NCBI RefSeq assembly: GCF_003030345.1 | Contig: NZ_CP028158.1 | Coordinates: 1,612,001-1,676,000 of the forward strand | DNA from: Plantactinospora sp. BC1 | GTDB lineage: Bacteria; Actinomycetota; Actinomycetes; Mycobacteriales; Micromonosporaceae | Length of the DNA stretch: 64,000 nucleotides | Direction: 5' to 3' | Shown: one piece after another, positions 8,388 through 15,777 of the stretch | How the letters are laid out: each line of letters opens with the position of its first letter | Numbering within the stretch: the stretch's first letter is position 1 | Translations under genes and position numbers: made by a program | The notes under the pieces: generated by a model | What the model was told of the DNA's origin: nothing | Database searches by the model: none | The model's input: only the letters and a program-made list of their open reading frames with translations

Positions 8388-9734
8388 TCAGGAGACGGCC
8401 GCGCCCGCGGCCTTCACCAGGGCGACGGTCTGTTCGATGGTCTGCGCGCGGTCGGACGCGAACGGCGGGTCGATGATGTCCAGCGGGTTCTGCGGGTAGA
8501 CGAGCGAGGAGATGTGCAGGTGTCCGCCGGGGACGTCGGTGGCGCCGAGGGCGAGCCGGAGCCGGTTCGACCGGTACATGCTCTCGTTGGAGAGGTAGTT
8601 CCCGCCGCCGCCGGCCTGGGCCTGGGCGCCCGGGGAGGGACCGTTGTCGTGGCAGGAGACCTTGGTCGGGTCCGGCCGGGTGTTGCCGGTCCACTCGCAG
8701 ATCCGCGGGTTGAGCGCCGTCGGCCAGGGCGTCGTGCCGGCGTCGATCATCGGCTGGTACGGCAGGGTCGTCTCGATGAACTCCGGGTTGCTGGCCGGCT
8801 GCGGCCAGTTCGTCACCTGCGGGACGAGTTCCGGCGTGCCCTCGTTGTTGTTGTCCGGGCTGCCGCCGCGCCAGGCGCCGGCCCACTGCTCGATGGCCAT
8901 CCGGGCCCGGCCGCCCTGGCTGATCGTCATGATCAGGTCGGCGCGTTCCCGGCTGTTCCGGGTCAGGTGCGGTCCGAAGGCGTCCTCGACGTAGCCGAGG
9001 TCGAAGCCGCTCCAGGTGACCGGCAGCGAGACCGCCTGGATCTGCACCAGCCGGTCGCCGACCCGGTACTCCTGCCCGTCCAGTTGCAGCGCGGACGCGC
9101 CGGACGGGTTGGAGCGGCGGATCTCCCCGTTGAGCTGGTACGGGTCGAAGCCGCTGACCAGCACCCGGGTCACCGAACGGCTGGTGGAGAAGTCAGTGGA
9201 GGAGATGCCCCGGGAGGCGTACTCGAAGGTCTTCAGCAGGGCGGCCCGGGCGGTGTCGGTGAGCCGGAACCGGGGTGTCCACTGTCGAAGGTCACGGGTG
9301 GCGGTGAGCCGCGACCAGTAGAGCGGGCGGTCGTCGTACCGCTCGATGCTGCCCATCCAGCGCTTGCCCTGGGCCCGTTCGACGGCGGTACGCCACAGTT
9401 CGGCGCCACGGGACCGGAGCAGCTTGTCGGCCTGGCCGACCGACCGTGCCCCGCACAGCTCGGCGGTGAACCGGGTGACGAACGGGGTGAAGCCGCCGAC
9501 CTCGATCAGCGTGCTCGGCACCTGCACCCCGCCCGGCTGGGCCGGGGTGTCGATCCGGGTCTCCTCGTACGTCGTCGGGAGGGTGCGGTCGTAGCACTCC
9601 CCCGCCGGTCCGGCCGCCCCGGCCGGCTGCGCCACGGCGGTGCCCGGCATCACCAGCAGGGCGGCACCGATGCTGGTGGCGGTGAGCAGCTTCAGCCGGC
9701 CGCGTACACTCTCAGTCAACTTCTGCACATCCAA
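8388..9734 (-). CDS. Secreted pyroglutamyl-peptidase-I-like protein with Ser in place of the catalytic Cys
   Basis: About 448 residues. After a Sec signal peptide (hydrophobic core then AVA-QP) comes ~150 residues of unrecognised sequence, then a C15 pyroglutamyl-peptidase-like domain. VLVSGFDPYQ and SNPSG match the family GFDPFGG and NPS; IMTISQGGRARMAIEQWA matches the catalytic-Glu segment (Glu ~282); GGHLHIS matches the GFIHIP catalytic-His segment. At the nucleophile, NYLSNESMY replaces the family's FVCNHLFYG, so Ser382 (codon TCC) stands for Cys. Classical Pcp is cytoplasmic and ~210 residues; this form is exported and twice as long. It could be an altered hydrolase or a pyroglutamyl-binding protein. 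Start chosen at TTG 9734, 12 bases after GAGGAAAGG; GTG 9728 is the alternative. Confidence 0.75.
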   Translation of the reverse strand: MDVQKLTESVRGRLKLLTATSIGAALLVMPGTAVAQPAGAAGPAGECYDRTLPTTYEETRIDTPAQPGGVQVPSTLIEVGGFTPFVTRFTAELCGARSVGQADKLLRSRGAELWRTAVERAQGKRWMGSIERYDDRPLYWSRLTATRDLRQWTPRFRLTDTARAALLKTFEYASRGISSTDFSTSRSVTRVLVSGFDPYQLNGEIRRSNPSGASALQLDGQEYRVGDRLVQIQAVSLPVTWSGFDLGYVEDAFGPHLTRNSRERADLIMTISQGGRARMAIEQWAGAWRGGSPDNNNEGTPELVPQVTNWPQPASNPEFIETTLPYQPMIDAGTTPWPTALNPRICEWTGNTRPDPTKVSCHDNGPSPGAQAQAGGGGNYLSNESMYRSNRLRLALGATDVPGGHLHISSLVYPQNPLDIIDPPFASDRAQTIEQTVALVKAAGAAVS

Positions 9735-9871
9735 GGTGATCTTCGACCTTTCCTCGACAGCGCGCCGCTTCCGCGTCTTTGGCCAACCAACCGGAAGGCG
9801 GAGCCGGCGCGTCACTGGGGTTGGGAGCGGCCGCCCGAGGCATCGGGTGGCCGCCGTTGAGGTGCGGGAGC

Positions 9872-9914
9872 CCGGTGACCGTCGGTCGGGTGGCAGCCCG
9901 GCCACGGTCACCGG
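9872..9914 (-). terminator. Hairpin downstream of pxpA
   Basis: 11-bp inverted repeat, CCGGTGACCGT at 9872-9882 and ACGGTCACCGG at 9904-9914, with an inner CGGG/CCCG stem. It lies about 30 bases past the pxpA stop and would separate pxpA from the peptidase-like gene. The 211-base gap otherwise holds nothing that I recognise. Confidence 0.65.
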
Positions 9915-9945
9915 TCCGGCGGTGGTGCCGGTGGTTTCCGGAGGA

Positions 9946-10707
9946 TCAGACGAACGAGGCGAGGCTGACGCCCGCCTCCTGTAGCGCGGTGTGCACCTGG
10001 CGGGCCAGCTGCACGGCGCCCGGGGTGTCGCCGTGCACGCAGATCGATCGGGCGCGTACCGAGACCGGGGCCCCGTCGACGGCGGCCACCTGCCCGGTGG
10101 TGGCCATCTTCACGCAGCGCCGGGCGACCGCGTCCGGATCGGTGACCAGCGCACCGGGACTGCCGCGTTTCGCCAGGCTGCCGTCGGACCGGTAGCCGCG
10201 GTCGGCGAACGCCTCCCGGACGGCCTTCAGTCCCACCTCGGCGGCCTGGCGAAGCAGTTGTGAACCGGGCAGGCCGAGGATCGGCAGGCTCGGGTCGTAC
10301 GCGGAGACGGCCGTGACCACGGCGGCGGCCTGCGCCTGGTCGGTCACGGTGCGGTTGTAGAGCGCGCCGTGCGGCTTGACGTACCGGACCCGGCCGCCCT
10401 CGCTGCGGGCGATCCCGTCGAGCGCGGCGAGTTGGTAGAGCACGTCGTCGGAGAGCCGGTCGGGTTCCATGTCGATGGCCCGGCGACCGAAGCCGGCCAG
10501 GTCGCGGTAGCCGACGTGGGCGCCGATGGAGACGTCCCGGCTGATCGCCTCGGCGCAGACCCGGCGCATGATCGTCGGATCGCCACCGTGGAAGCCGCAG
10601 GCGACGTTCGCGCTGGTCACGACGGAGAGCAGTGCCATGTCGTCGCCCAGCTCCCAGACGCCGAAGCCCTCGCCGAGGTCACTGTTGAGATCGAGGATCA
10701 CCGACAT
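9946..10707 (-). CDS. pxpA: 5-oxoprolinase subunit A (LamB/YcsF family)
   Basis: 253 residues, full family length. Diagnostic stretches are LDLNSDLGEGFG at the N-terminus (about 5-16), NVACGFHGGDP (about 34-44), GAHVGYRDLAGFGRR, VRYVKPHGALYN (about 107-118) and SICVHGDTPGAV near the C-terminus. PxpA is the third component needed with PxpBC to open 5-oxoproline to glutamate. It is the first gene of the leftward block and faces the GntR regulator across 130 bases. It is separated from the rest of the block by a hairpin, so it may be expressed more strongly than the downstream genes. Confidence 0.93.
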   Translation of the reverse strand: MSVILDLNSDLGEGFGVWELGDDMALLSVVTSANVACGFHGGDPTIMRRVCAEAISRDVSIGAHVGYRDLAGFGRRAIDMEPDRLSDDVLYQLAALDGIARSEGGRVRYVKPHGALYNRTVTDQAQAAAVVTAVSAYDPSLPILGLPGSQLLRQAAEVGLKAVREAFADRGYRSDGSLAKRGSPGALVTDPDAVARRCVKMATTGQVAAVDGAPVSVRARSICVHGDTPGAVQLARQVHTALQEAGVSLASFV

Positions 10708-10756
10708 CGCACCTCCTGCGGGACGTGGTGTACGTCGTGAGTTCAGGTTGGCAGAC

Positions 10757-10787
10757 TGTTGAACAATCCGTCAATGGTCATGTTGAC
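10757..10787. promoter_or_regulatory. Candidate operator in the pxpA/gntR divergent region
   Basis: The AT-richer 130-base gap holds the perfect palindrome TGTT-G-AACA (10757-10765) and a second inverted repeat, GTCAA (10770-10774) with TTGAC (10783-10787). Short palindromes in a divergent regulator gap are the usual GntR/FCD binding layout. Assignment to this regulator is inference. Confidence 0.45.
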
Positions 10788-10837
10788 TTGTAACTTCGTC
10801 GTAGCATGGACCTTCTCTCGATTGTGGGCCCGACGGT

Positions 10838-11563
10838 ATGAAGGACAATGACCGCGTGACGTGGCTGGCGAAGCTGCAGGACGACCGCTCGTTGATCACC
10901 CGGGCGAGCACCGCGCAGCGGGTGGCGGAGATACTGCGGGCGCGGATCACCGAGGGAGCCCTGCTACCGGGCACCCGGCTCTCCGAGGAGATGATCGGGG
11001 CGGCGCTCGGGGTCTCCCGCAACACCCTGCGGGAGTCGTTCCGGCTGCTGATGCACGAGCGGCTCGTCGTGCACGAACTCAACCGGGGGGTCTTCGTCCG
11101 GGTGCTCGACGTGCAGGACGTGGTGGACATCTACCGGGTCCGCCGGGTGCTGGAGTGTGCGGCCGTCAGCAACGCCCGCAACAGCCCCGCCGAGGCGATG
11201 GACGCGATCGAGGCCGCGCTGGTGGAGGGCGAACAGGCGGCGGCGCAGCAGCGGTGGTTCGACGTCGGCACCGCCAACATGCAGTTCCACCAGGCGATCG
11301 CCGGCCTGGCCGGCAGCCCCCGGATCGAGGAGATCATGCGGCAGGCGCTGGCCGAGATCCGGCTGGCGTTCCACGTGATGGCCGCGCCGCAGACCTTCCA
11401 CCAGCCCTATCTGGACCGGCACCGGGAGCTGCTGGAGCTGATCCGGGGCGGTGAGGTGGAACGGGCGCACGCGGTACTCGACGACTACCTGCGGACCGCG
11501 GAGCGGCAACTCGTCGACGCGTACGTCGACGGGGTGCCGGAGAGCGTGGCCGCACGCCGCTGA
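10838..11563 (+). CDS. GntR-family regulator, FadR/FCD subfamily, probably of the 5-oxoproline genes
   Basis: 241 residues. The N-terminal winged helix-turn-helix reads AEILRARITEGALLPGTRLSEE followed by LGVSRNTLRESFRLL (about residues 30-72). The C-terminal FCD all-helical ligand domain has VYxxR-type IYRVRRVLECAA and the His-bearing segments ANMQFHQAIAG and LDRHRELLELI, which in this family hold a metal and a carboxylate ligand. Transcribed divergently from pxpA, so the expected job is derepression when an acid such as 5-oxoproline binds. Start is ATG 10838; GTG 10856, with AAGGAC ahead of it, is an alternative that would trim six residues. Confidence 0.88.
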   Translation: MKDNDRVTWLAKLQDDRSLITRASTAQRVAEILRARITEGALLPGTRLSEEMIGAALGVSRNTLRESFRLLMHERLVVHELNRGVFVRVLDVQDVVDIYRVRRVLECAAVSNARNSPAEAMDAIEAALVEGEQAAAQQRWFDVGTANMQFHQAIAGLAGSPRIEEIMRQALAEIRLAFHVMAAPQTFHQPYLDRHRELLELIRGGEVERAHAVLDDYLRTAERQLVDAYVDGVPESVAARR

Positions 11564-11591
11564 CGGGGTGCGGGACGTCGGCGACCGGCCG

Positions 11592-13091
11592 TCAGACGAC
11601 GGTGTGCAGGGCGTACACCCCGTTGTCGGTGCCGACTCCGGCCGCGCCGCCGAGGGCGGACCAGGCGCTGCCGTTCCAGGCGGCGACGTGGTTCACCGCC
11701 ACCCCGCCGGCCCGGACGAAGAAGCCACCGGCGACGAGTCGTCCGCCCTGCACGGCCAGCGCGAGCACGATGTCCTCGGTGCCACCGCCCAGCGCGGCCC
11801 ACCGGGACCCGTCCCACCGGGCGACGTAGTTCGCCGCCGCGCCGCCCGCCTGGGTGAAGGTGCCGCCGACGACCAGCTCCGCGCCGAAGACGGTCAGCGC
11901 CCGCCCCTCGGCGTTGAGCCCGGCACCGAGGGCGACCCAGGCGCTGCCGGTCCACTCGGCCACGTAGTTCGCGGCGGTGCCGCCGGCCTGGGTGAACCCG
12001 CCCGTGGCGACCAGCGCGCCGTCCTGCACGGCCAGCGCCAGCACGTCGCCGTTGAAGCCGGTGCCGAGGGTCGACCACGCACCGCCGCTCCACCGGGCGA
12101 TTCCGTTCGCCGCCGTGCCGCCGGCCTGGCTGAAGCCGCCGCCGACGATCAGCGCGCCGTCGTGCACGGCCAGGTCCCAGACCGAGGGTACGTCCACACC
12201 GGCGCCACCGGGCCCGGCCAGTGCCCGCCATTCGGCGCCGTCCCACCGGGCGATGTGGTTGACGGTGACCCCGCCGGCCCGGAGGAACTGCCCGCCGACG
12301 ATCAGGTCCCCGTCGAAGACGGTCAGCGCGTCGACGAAGTCGAGCGAGTTGGTCATCACTCCGGTGCCGGAGGAGCCGGTCAACGCCGCCCAGCCGGTGC
12401 CGTCCCAGCGGGCGATGCCGTTCACCCGTACCCCACCGGCGGTGAGGAAGCTGCCGCCGGCGATCAGGTCGCCCTCGTAGACGACCAGTGCGGTGACCGA
12501 ACCGTCCGGTCCGGCGCCCGATCCGCCGCCCGGGCGTGACCAGGCGGAGCCGTTCCAGGTGGCGAGGTGGTCGACGGCGGCGCCACCGGCCCGGGTGAAG
12601 GTGCCGCCGGCGTAGAGGCCGGGAGCGGCGGCCGCCCGGGTGTCGGTGGCCGTCCAGCCGAAGCCGGAGGTGCGCCGGAGCGCGTCGAGGTCCCGGGTCG
12701 AGGCGTGCAGCACCCTTCCGGCGGCGTCCCGGACCCACAGCCGGAGGGCGCCGGCCGCCTCGGCGGGCAGCGGCAGCGCGACCAGGTTCGCCCCGGTGTC
12801 GAGCCGCCGGCCGGCGACCAGCGGAGTGTCCCGCCCGGCGTCGTGCAGGGAGACGGTCAACGCCGCGCTCGGGTGGCCCGGCCAGCGGACGGCGAGTTGC
12901 GGGGTCTCGACCTCGCCGACGGCGGGCAGCAGCGTCGCGTACAGCGTGTCACCGGTGGCGGCGGAGCTGGGTGGTGCCGACTCCTCGGCGGCGGAGACCG
13001 GCTGGTGCGGCGCGAGGCTCCAGGCGCAGACCGCCGCCAGTGCGATCACGGAGAGTCCCCGCCGTAGGGTGGATGTGCCGAATCCGGACAT
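11592..13091 (-). CDS. Secreted protein with seven GG-x-F-x-x-AGG repeats, likely beta-propeller
   Basis: 499 residues. A signal peptide (hydrophobic core about 12-28, PVSAAEE cleavage region) is followed by a ~110-residue beta-rich domain and then seven repeats of about 45-55 residues. Each repeat reads roughly L-I/V-x-G-G-x-F-x-x-A-G-G-x-x-x-N-x-I/V-A-x-W-(D/N)-G-x-x-W, for example LIVGGQFLRAGG and VARWDGSRWAALGGG. Similar repeats occur in Rax2/cortical-marker-type and other bacterial extracellular proteins. Seven units suggest a seven-bladed propeller; that is inference. No catalytic residues or anchor signal are visible. It is convergent with the GntR gene with a 28-base gap. Confidence 0.8.
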   Translation of the reverse strand: MSGFGTSTLRRGLSVIALAAVCAWSLAPHQPVSAAEESAPPSSAATGDTLYATLLPAVGEVETPQLAVRWPGHPSAALTVSLHDAGRDTPLVAGRRLDTGANLVALPLPAEAAGALRLWVRDAAGRVLHASTRDLDALRRTSGFGWTATDTRAAAAPGLYAGGTFTRAGGAAVDHLATWNGSAWSRPGGGSGAGPDGSVTALVVYEGDLIAGGSFLTAGGVRVNGIARWDGTGWAALTGSSGTGVMTNSLDFVDALTVFDGDLIVGGQFLRAGGVTVNHIARWDGAEWRALAGPGGAGVDVPSVWDLAVHDGALIVGGGFSQAGGTAANGIARWSGGAWSTLGTGFNGDVLALAVQDGALVATGGFTQAGGTAANYVAEWTGSAWVALGAGLNAEGRALTVFGAELVVGGTFTQAGGAAANYVARWDGSRWAALGGGTEDIVLALAVQGGRLVAGGFFVRAGGVAVNHVAAWNGSAWSALGGAAGVGTDNGVYALHTVV

Positions 13092-13212
13092 GCGCGCTCC
13101 CTCCGCCGGGCCCGCCCAAACCGGTCGGATCCTGCCAGGGAAAATACACCAGCATCAATGTCTGGGCAATTCGGCGAGCACCGGACGGGCGCTCGGCTCG
13201 GGGGCGACGGGT

Positions 13213-13360
13213 GGGGCGATCCAGCAGGCAGAACTCGTTCCCCTCCGGATCGGCGAGTACGACGAAGGGCTCGGTACCACGCTGCCCCACGTCGACCCGA
13301 CGCGCACCGAGAGTAATCAACCGGTCCAGTTCCTCGGCCGGGTCGCCTGCCGCAGCGCTC
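13213..13360 (-). pseudogene. Relic of a VOC/glyoxalase-like protein (C-terminal half only)
   Basis: Minus-strand translation gives AEELDRLITLGARRVDVG followed by PFVVLADPEGNEFCLLD, the classic C-terminal module of the small glyoxalase-like (PF18029-type) proteins with the metal-ligand Glu in NEFCLLD. There is no start codon or first module, because the metallophosphoesterase stop lies directly upstream, and no in-frame stop before the next gene. It is a truncated remnant in the 276-base gap, in which I see no other gene. Confidence 0.75.
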
Positions 13361-13367
13361 CGGCGGC

Positions 13368-14555
13368 TCAGCCGCGGCGCAGTGTCAGCAGGGTGATCTC
13401 GCTCGGCGCGAATATCCGCAGCGGCGGGCCCCAGAAGCCGGTACCACGGCTGGTGTAGAGCCGGGTCCGCCCGCCGTGCCGGGTCAGCCCCTGCACCGTC
13501 GGCTGGTCGAGCCGGACCAGCAGGTTGAACGGCCAGATCTGCCCGCCGTGGGTGTGCCCGGACAGTTGCAGGTCGACCCCGTGCGCCACCGCCGCGCCGA
13601 CCTGCTTCGGCTGGTGGGCGAGGAGCACCACCGGCAGCTCCGGGTCGGCGCCGGCCAGAGCGGCGGCGGGGTCGGGGCGGTGCCCGGGACGTCCGGACGA
13701 TCCGGCGGTCGCGTCGTCGACCCCGGCCACCACCAGCCGGGAACCGTTCCGCTCGACGACCAGGTGCCGGTTGTGCAGCGGCTCCCAACCGAGGTCCCGC
13801 ATGTGGTCGAGCCAGCCCTGCGCCTCGCCGAAGTACTCGTGGTTGCCGGTCACGTACGTCCGGGCGAGCCGGGCGCGCACCTCGCCGAGCGGCGCGGCCT
13901 GGGCCCGGCGTTGCGCGACGGTGCCGTCGGCGATGTCACCGGTGTGGCAGACGAGGTCCGCGTCGAGTTCGTTGACGGCCGCGACCACCCGGGCCGACCA
14001 GCCGGCCCGGTCGATCGGCCCGTAGTGGGTGTCGGTCAGCAGGACGATCCGCAGACCGTCCAGCCCGGCGCCGAGTCGAGCGATCGGCACCTCGACGCGG
14101 CGGATCCGGGGCAGTCGCATCGCCTCGACGTACCCCCAGGCCAGCAGCACCACCGAGACGGCCGCGACCCCGCCGGCGGTGATCCGGGACCGGGTGGGAT
14201 CGGCGACGCCGCCGACCGCGAGCCCGGCCCGCAGCAGGTTGCCGAGCACCGCCCAGACGAAGAGCACCCAGACCACGCCGAGCAGGGTGTCACCGGTCCG
14301 GGCCGCCCAGTCCCGACCCCGACCGTGCCCGAGGTACATCAGCACCGGAAACGCGGCCAGGGCCACCGCGAAGAGCGCCGTACCGGCGGCGAAGACCCCG
14401 GTGGGCCAGTGCGCACCGGCGGCGACCAGCGTCCACCAGGGCACGCCGAAGAGCAGCGCCAGGATGGCGGTCAGGGTCAGGCCGAACAGCAGTGGTCGCA
14501 GCAACCGCCGGGCGGGTGCGACCGGTACCGCGGGTGCCGCTTCGCTGGCTGACAC
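13368..14555 (-). CDS. Membrane-anchored calcineurin-like metallophosphoesterase (YkuE type)
   Basis: 395 residues. The N-terminal ~150 residues contain four hydrophobic segments; the rest is a calcineurin-like phosphoesterase with all metal motifs: LLTDTHYG, HTGDIADG, VTGNHEYFG, LLAHQP and SGHTHGGQIW. These bind a dinuclear metal centre and hydrolyse phosphomonoesters, diesters or nucleotide-lipid pyrophosphates. The C-terminus RLYTSRGTGFWGPPLRIFAPSEI is typical of the YkuE/LpxH-like group acting at the membrane. The exact substrate cannot be read from sequence. It is transcribed away from the DUF1992 gene. Confidence 0.9.
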   Translation of the reverse strand: MSASEAAPAVPVAPARRLLRPLLFGLTLTAILALLFGVPWWTLVAAGAHWPTGVFAAGTALFAVALAAFPVLMYLGHGRGRDWAARTGDTLLGVVWVLFVWAVLGNLLRAGLAVGGVADPTRSRITAGGVAAVSVVLLAWGYVEAMRLPRIRRVEVPIARLGAGLDGLRIVLLTDTHYGPIDRAGWSARVVAAVNELDADLVCHTGDIADGTVAQRRAQAAPLGEVRARLARTYVTGNHEYFGEAQGWLDHMRDLGWEPLHNRHLVVERNGSRLVVAGVDDATAGSSGRPGHRPDPAAALAGADPELPVVLLAHQPKQVGAAVAHGVDLQLSGHTHGGQIWPFNLLVRLDQPTVQGLTRHGGRTRLYTSRGTGFWGPPLRIFAPSEITLLTLRRG

Positions 14556-14763
14556 GGCGGGGAACTCCTCAGCTCGGTTGACCGGTGCTCCGGCTCCGCC
14601 GACGGCGTCCTCGCCGCCGGTGCGTGCAGCATGACACGGGCGGCGCCGCCTCGACCACGTTGCTGAGCGCCGGCACAGCGAGGGGCGCGGCGCGGCGTCG
14701 GCCTAGAATCGGTACCGGCGACATCCGCGCAGGCCGGCGGGGGCGGGACGAGGAGGACGATCG

Positions 14764-15150
14764 ATGCCGAGCAGGTACGAGTCCCGGATCGAACGCCAGA
14801 TCCGCGAGGCGCAGGAGCGCGGCGAGTTCGACAACCTCCCCGGGGCCGGCAAGCCGCTACCCGGACACGGCGGCACATACGACGAGAACTGGTGGATCCG
14901 GGACTGGGTACGCCGGGAGAACCTGACCGACATCGGGCCGGCCTCGCTGATGATCCGCAAGGAGGCCGAGGAGCTGCCGCAGCGGCTGGCCCGGGAGTCG
15001 TCGGAGTCGACGGTCCGGTCCGTCGTGACCGCACTCAACGAACGGATCGTGCTGGCCCGGCGCGGCCTGGTCGACGGGCCGCCGGTGGTGCTGCCGACCT
15101 TCGACGTCGAGCGGGTCGTCGAAGCCTGGCGCGAGCAGCGGCGCCGGTAG
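14764..15150 (+). CDS. DUF1992 (DnaJC28-like) domain protein
   Basis: 128 residues. The whole protein is one DUF1992 domain: ESRIERQIREAQERGEFDNLPGAGKPL, with the conserved IxxAxxxGxFdnLpGxGKPL pattern, then ENLTDIGPASLMIRK. The domain is found alone in bacteria and in the eukaryotic J-protein DNAJC28; its molecular role is unknown. The start is fixed by GAGGAGGA a few bases before ATG 14764. Possibly TAGAAT at 14704-14709 serves as a -10 box, but no convincing -35 is present. Confidence 0.9.
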   Translation: MPSRYESRIERQIREAQERGEFDNLPGAGKPLPGHGGTYDENWWIRDWVRRENLTDIGPASLMIRKEAEELPQRLARESSESTVRSVVTALNERIVLARRGLVDGPPVVLPTFDVERVVEAWREQRRR

Positions 15151-15387
15151 CGGCTCGGCCGGTCGGCCACCCGCCGGGCGCCCGGCCCTGGCCGCACCCC
15201 CACCGGACCGGCCCGCCGGTTCCCCGTCCCGGTGCCGGGGCGGGCGAACGCCACCGCCTCGGGGACGCACCGTCCACGTCGCAGCCCGCCGGACGATTCG
15301 ACGAACCATTCGGCATCGCTTCCGGGCCGAGTGTGCCGACACCGGCGCGACGCATTAGCCAGCCGAACGGACGTCTTGTCGTCGCCG

Positions 15388-15435
15388 CCGTACCGGCAAA
15401 GACATTGCGTCACCGTACCGGCAAAGACATAGCGT
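15388..15435 (+). repeat. 25-bp direct repeat, two copies
   Basis: A 23-base word beginning CCGTACCGGCAAAGACAT occurs at 15388-15410 and again at 15413-15435, with one mismatch (T/A). It lies in the 627-base gene-free gap 15151-15777, which also holds the two AACCGGTT operators and the promoter annotated below; I find no coding sequence in the gap. Confidence 0.7.
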
Positions 15436-15510
15436 CGGCCGTCGCTGAGTACCGGTATGCGCGGGTGCGCTCTTACGGGCCGCCGGGCCACGCGGCGAGC
15501 CGGCCGGTCC

Positions 15511-15522
15511 TAAACCGGTTCA
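15511..15522. promoter_or_regulatory. LacI-type operator 1, upstream of the sugar ABC importer
   Basis: TAAACCGGTTCA, an 8-bp perfect AACCGGTT palindrome with matching outer T/A. It is the exact reverse complement of the site at 15604. The centre CG and symmetry fit LacI-family operators; the regulator gene is not in the window. Confidence 0.6.
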
Positions 15523-15603
15523 CGGGCGCCGCCGTAGCCCCGCACAGACCGCCGTCCCCGGCATTCCGCTGCTGGTCACCTGGTACACACCGGACGTTGT
15601 GCC

Positions 15604-15615
15604 TGAACCGGTTTA
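15604..15615. promoter_or_regulatory. LacI-type operator 2, upstream of the sugar ABC importer
   Basis: TGAACCGGTTTA, the exact reverse complement of operator 1, 93 bases away centre to centre and 41 bases upstream of the -35 box. A pair of sites at this distance allows looping by a tetramer; that is inference. Confidence 0.6.
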
Positions 15616-15656
15616 CCCGCTTAACAGTTCAGCTCCGGCAAGGGGTTGTGACGTCG

Positions 15657-15685
15657 TTGACACCGCTGTAACCCGCGTGTACGTT
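15657..15685 (+). promoter_or_regulatory. Sigma70-type promoter of the sugar ABC importer
   Basis: TTGACA (15657-15662), 17-base spacer, TACGTT (15680-15685). Predicted start near 15692, leaving a leader of about 85 bases to the ATG at 15778. Confidence 0.6.
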
Positions 15686-15777
15686 CCCTGCAAGTCGCGC
15701 CGCCTATCCCACCCTCCCCGAGGCGCGCCACTACGCATCGCAATGTCAATGTGGACACCGAAAGGTGGGACGCGCAT

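Noticed and set aside
6873-9860. 995-codon plus-strand open frame opposite the importer genes
   Set aside because: Same antisense artefact; no recognisable domain and no start signals.
14892-15671. Open frames in the 15.2-15.8 kb gap
   Set aside because: Codon composition is Arg/Pro/Ala-rich with no family motif; the region is better explained by operators, repeats and a promoter.
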